Shown piece after piece: positions 60,656-64,000 of a stretch of DNA of 64,000 nucleotides. Location of the stretch: NCBI GenBank assembly GCA_019096065.1, contig JAGUCH010000001.1, positions 186,001 to 250,000 on the forward strand, read 5' to 3'. The position numbers and the translations under genes are program-made. Origin of the DNA: Paracyclopina nana (lineage: Eukaryota > Arthropoda > Copepoda > Cyclopoida > Cyclopettidae). Within the stretch, counting starts at the first letter, position 1, and every line of letters begins with the position of its first letter. Below the pieces are notes generated by a model. That model worked only from the letters and a program-made list of their open reading frames with translations, was not told the origin of the DNA and did no database searches.

Positions 60656-61150
60656 TGAGCATCGATCCACAAATATACATAATGTATCATGAATTTGCCT
60701 ACAAAGCTGACTTAGCTGTGATCCATCAATGTTGGCATTGAGACTAATTAAAATATCTGGCCTCTTATCATTGTTGTGTGCTTTTTTCTGGCTTGGCGAG
60801 AAAATGCTACTTATTTTATTATTAAAGCACCGATCATCTACCATCTTAGCTTCAAAGCTGATTTATTAGACTTAACATTTTTGAATAATAGACAACAACA
60901 GTTTTAAGTTAATATAGTTGATTTTATTTATATGTTTTTTTTAGTAACGCAAAGATTCACAAGTATTGATGAGTCGGTTGGAAATGACAAAATAACTAGC
61001 ATTTTCTCCAAGCCACAAAAAAGCAGGCAGAAATGAAAAGAGGCCAGATAATTTAATTAGACTAAATACCAACATGGATGGCCAACAGCAAAGTCAGCTT
61101 CGTTGGCAAATTCATGATACATTCTGTATATTAGTGGATCGATACTCAGA
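60656..61150. repeat. inverted repeat with about 180-bp arms
   Basis: 60656-60835 and 60965-61150 are inverted copies at about 80-85% identity by eye, sharing CTGAGYATCGATCCAC, ATGTATCATGAATTTGCC and ATCTGGCCTCTT. The spacer is about 130 bp. In the matching strands both arms read SIDPxIYxMYHEFA, so the duplicated sequence looks coding-like but is unidentified. Confidence 0.75.
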
Positions 61151-64000
61151 ATTTGTGTGCTACATATCACGTCAAATTCTTGAACTTGGTTCAAAACATC
61201 GCTAAAAAACAAAATAGGCAAAGACTCTCTTCTTGAGGAGAGGGAGGACATCAACCCTTTCATTTTCAGCAAAAGTGCAAAAACACTGATCCAGGATTAA
61301 CCCACTCACCTCATTTGATTAAATTGGCAATTGGCTCAAATTGGAGCCAAATCCCTACAATTAACCATTTTGTGTGTGCTGTAGCCATTGATAAACAGAT
61401 GATGGAACCTTGATTGAATTAGGATGTGGACTGCAGATGTTCTCCACTTGAGCTGGGCGTTTTCCCCCATTACAAATCATGCATAGTGTTCAAATCATCA
61501 TTTATTACACCACAGCACTCTACTGGACACTGATAAGGGGTAAGCAACTCACTTGGCAGAGTGCAATGTTTGATTTGCTTGTGATTTGAAAAATTGGCTC
61601 ATTTTGGCTTTTTTGGGAGGACATCTGCTGGTGTGTTCATTAGCCAGATAGCCAGGAGTTGAATTGGAAGTAAAGGCTGTGGCCAGATTGACAGGCGATA
61701 GCCCAAATTGCATTAACGAGCTGAACAAATTTCACTCTACTTCACAAAAGTGTATTTTTTTATGTGGACTACTCATGAGAAACAAACAAGGCTGAAAAAA
61801 TAGTCCCTATTATTTTTTCTTATTTGGAATGTAGCTTTAAAATATTTTTTTAAAGTACTTAAAACCTTCAAAGATCAAATTTAACTTTTTTGCATTCCAT
61901 AAAAAATCAATTCACATGAAATAATTCATTGCAAAGATAATTTGCCTAAAAATAGCTAAAATATTTATAATTAATTTCTTATTCATTGCAACTCTTAATT
62001 TTTTGTCAAAGTGTTTTTTTTTTTTTTTATTTTTCCTAGTTCAGATGAATGAGCCCTCCAATAATTATTCGAATGAGTTGGCTTAGAGCCATGGTATCTT
62101 ATCAGGTTTTTTTAAGCAGTATTAAAAAAGCGGCATATTCACGCCTGAAAAGGTAAAACTGATGATATCAGGGCAAGCGGCTAAAAATTTGGATTTACTT
62201 CTTCGTTTGTTGGCATATCTGAAATGCCGATAAAAAAGCCACAGAGCTAATTAATAAGTGGCGTTTTTTACACCTTTATCTCCCTAGGTCCATAAAACAA
62301 TCTGGTTGCTCGCCAGCTGCGTCATAAAGTAAACAAAAACCAAATTAACTCAATTTTGCATCAAACCATAAATCAATTCAAAATCAAGTGGTGAACCTAA
62401 AAAATTCAAGTTTAGTTTATTAATGTAAAATTCAATTTCTCAGCTTTTTTATTGGGTAATTTCATATTATTGAAGTACGTTATTTCTCAGCTTTCGAGCA
62501 GCCAGATTGTTAATTTGACCTAGGAGCAAAAATATGTGAAAGAAGCCACTTATAACATTAGTTCAATGGCTTCTTTGTCGTCAATCAGGAAAAGTCAACA
62601 AACTCAGTCGCTCACCCAATTTTGTCATCACCTTTTAAATGTCAACAAGAAGCCCAAAAATACTAGTGGAGATCTCGTATCTCAAAATCGATCCATCATT
62701 GCAGAGTTTTCCATAAACAAGGCAGCAGCTGTTCAGTAAATAAAGGGTGAGTCAGAAAAAGAGTTGACACATGAATTCAACGCCTAGCTACCAAATCTGC
62801 ACAGTGGGCAGACAGCCCCGCAAAAAAACCTCACAGCTTGCAAAAAAACTGAAAAAAATATCTGCTGACATGTGTAATGAAAAAAAAAACCAGCAGATTT
62901 TTTTTTGGCATTTACAGCTGCTTTCTGCTTGTTTGGGGCAAATTAGCAGTGTGGCAATTTGACAAGATTTGTGAATGCTCCTATTATTATTATTCAGGGA
63001 AGTGATGGGTGAATTGATCAAGTGTTGACAGCTCCATCCGGAATCACGCACCTACTTTCCATCTATACTAAAGAATAATAAAGGGTGATGCAAAAAAATA
63101 GTAAAAATGGATCTAGAATTAATTCTGATAACCTAGATGCTCTTTTTTGCACATTATAATGCATAAATTAATCAGTTTTCCATTAGTTTTTAGCATTTTT
63201 AATCATTTTTAAACCAAAAATGAAATAATTACTAAAAATAATTTTTGCTCAATTTTGGTTTGGTTTTCTTAAAAAAGTTACAATTTTGGTCAGTCTGACT
63301 CTTTACTGAAAAGTAATAAAAAGACATGTCTTTGAAAATATAATGAGTAATTTTGGTGGGAAATCTCAGCAGCAGTTGCCTGCAGGTGGTTAATACAGTT
63401 GGTGGGGTCATGGGACTAAAAGTAAGGCTTGTTGTAATATAACTGACAGTAATCCTTAAGCTTGGCACGTGCACCAAATGACGTGCTGTTACTTGTCCAA
63501 AGGAGAAGAAAACAGCCAAAACTGGATGGATGGCAGCTGATTTATACCATGCATACCAAATAGTATACCACACTTTATACCATCAAAAACCAACATATGT
63601 TTGAACTTTACTGAGACTCAGGACATTTGCAGAAAAAAATAAATCCCTGCTAATTGATGGCTTTTCTTGATGTTACTTGAAGAAGCAACTCACACATTAA
63701 TGGTGGCCATCTTTTTTATGCTGCCATAAAAAGCAGTTACAAAATTGACTTATAACTGCTGAACTCTCTAGCAGTTATTTATGCATTTTTATGCCTAGTG
63801 AAACTTGACCTATGACATACTAACTTTTCTTCGTTATTCCTAAATTTGAAAAAAAAACTAATATGAATTAATTTGGAGCAAGTGAAGACTCTTCAACTCC
63901 AAGCCATAAAAAGACAACTTGATTGTAACCTTGTCGATTTATAATCTTTATAAACTTATGCTTCAAAACGTTAAGAGTATGTACATTTAAAAGGGTGTTT
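61151..64000. other. probable gene B upstream intron, no supported feature
   Basis: AT-rich with frequent homopolymers. No GC-rich SAM-domain exon like gene A's is present up to the window end. Confidence 0.45.

Overview
This is a window of animal nuclear DNA. The genes have many short spliced exons (introns of 50-70 bp in the compact genes), the proteins are conserved across bilaterian animals, and the sequence includes a eukaryotic tRNA-Glu gene and abundant non-coding repeats. A small-bodied invertebrate, plausibly an arthropod, fits best, but nothing here fixes the species. Most of the window is AT-rich; the exception is a CpG-rich block around 17.3-18.4 kb.

Layout. (1) 1-8.3 kb is a dense convergent gene pair: the 3' part of a DENND5A/B-type Rab exchange factor on the + strand (eight exons, stop at 4362-4364) and a complete eight-exon FHIP1 (FAM160A) gene on the - strand (8255 to 4510). 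The stop codons are only 145 bp apart, so the transcripts probably overlap at their 3' ends. (2) 8.3-17.3 kb is repeat-rich intergenic DNA. It holds a 15-bp satellite split by an inverted-repeat element, a 17-bp satellite, a roughly 167-bp AT-rich tandem repeat, one tRNA-Glu(TTC) gene and a 488-bp element with CACAGTGG ends. (3) 17.6-45.65 kb is a SAM-domain gene of the SAMD5/SASH1 family on the + strand (gene A). It has four coding exons and a 25.5-kb first intron filled with tandem arrays and fold-back elements. (4) 45.7-52.2 kb separates two convergent genes and is mostly simple repeats. (5) 52.25-57.57 kb holds the last three coding exons of a second, diverged copy of the same gene family on the - strand (gene B). 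Its SAM exon is not in the window and should lie beyond 64,000. (6) 57.6-64 kb is probably gene B's first intron, with two further inverted-repeat elements.

How the parts relate. Gene A and gene B have the same exon order and intron phases (0, 0, 2) but point towards each other, which indicates an old local inverted duplication. DENND5 and FHIP1 both belong, by family knowledge, to Rab/dynein-linked membrane traffic, but nothing in the sequence shows that they are co-regulated. I found no prokaryotic-type operon, CRISPR array or defence system. The most unusual content is the set of fold-back and terminal-inverted-repeat elements, a dispersed hairpin family, and satellites whose period keeps reading frames open by arithmetic alone.
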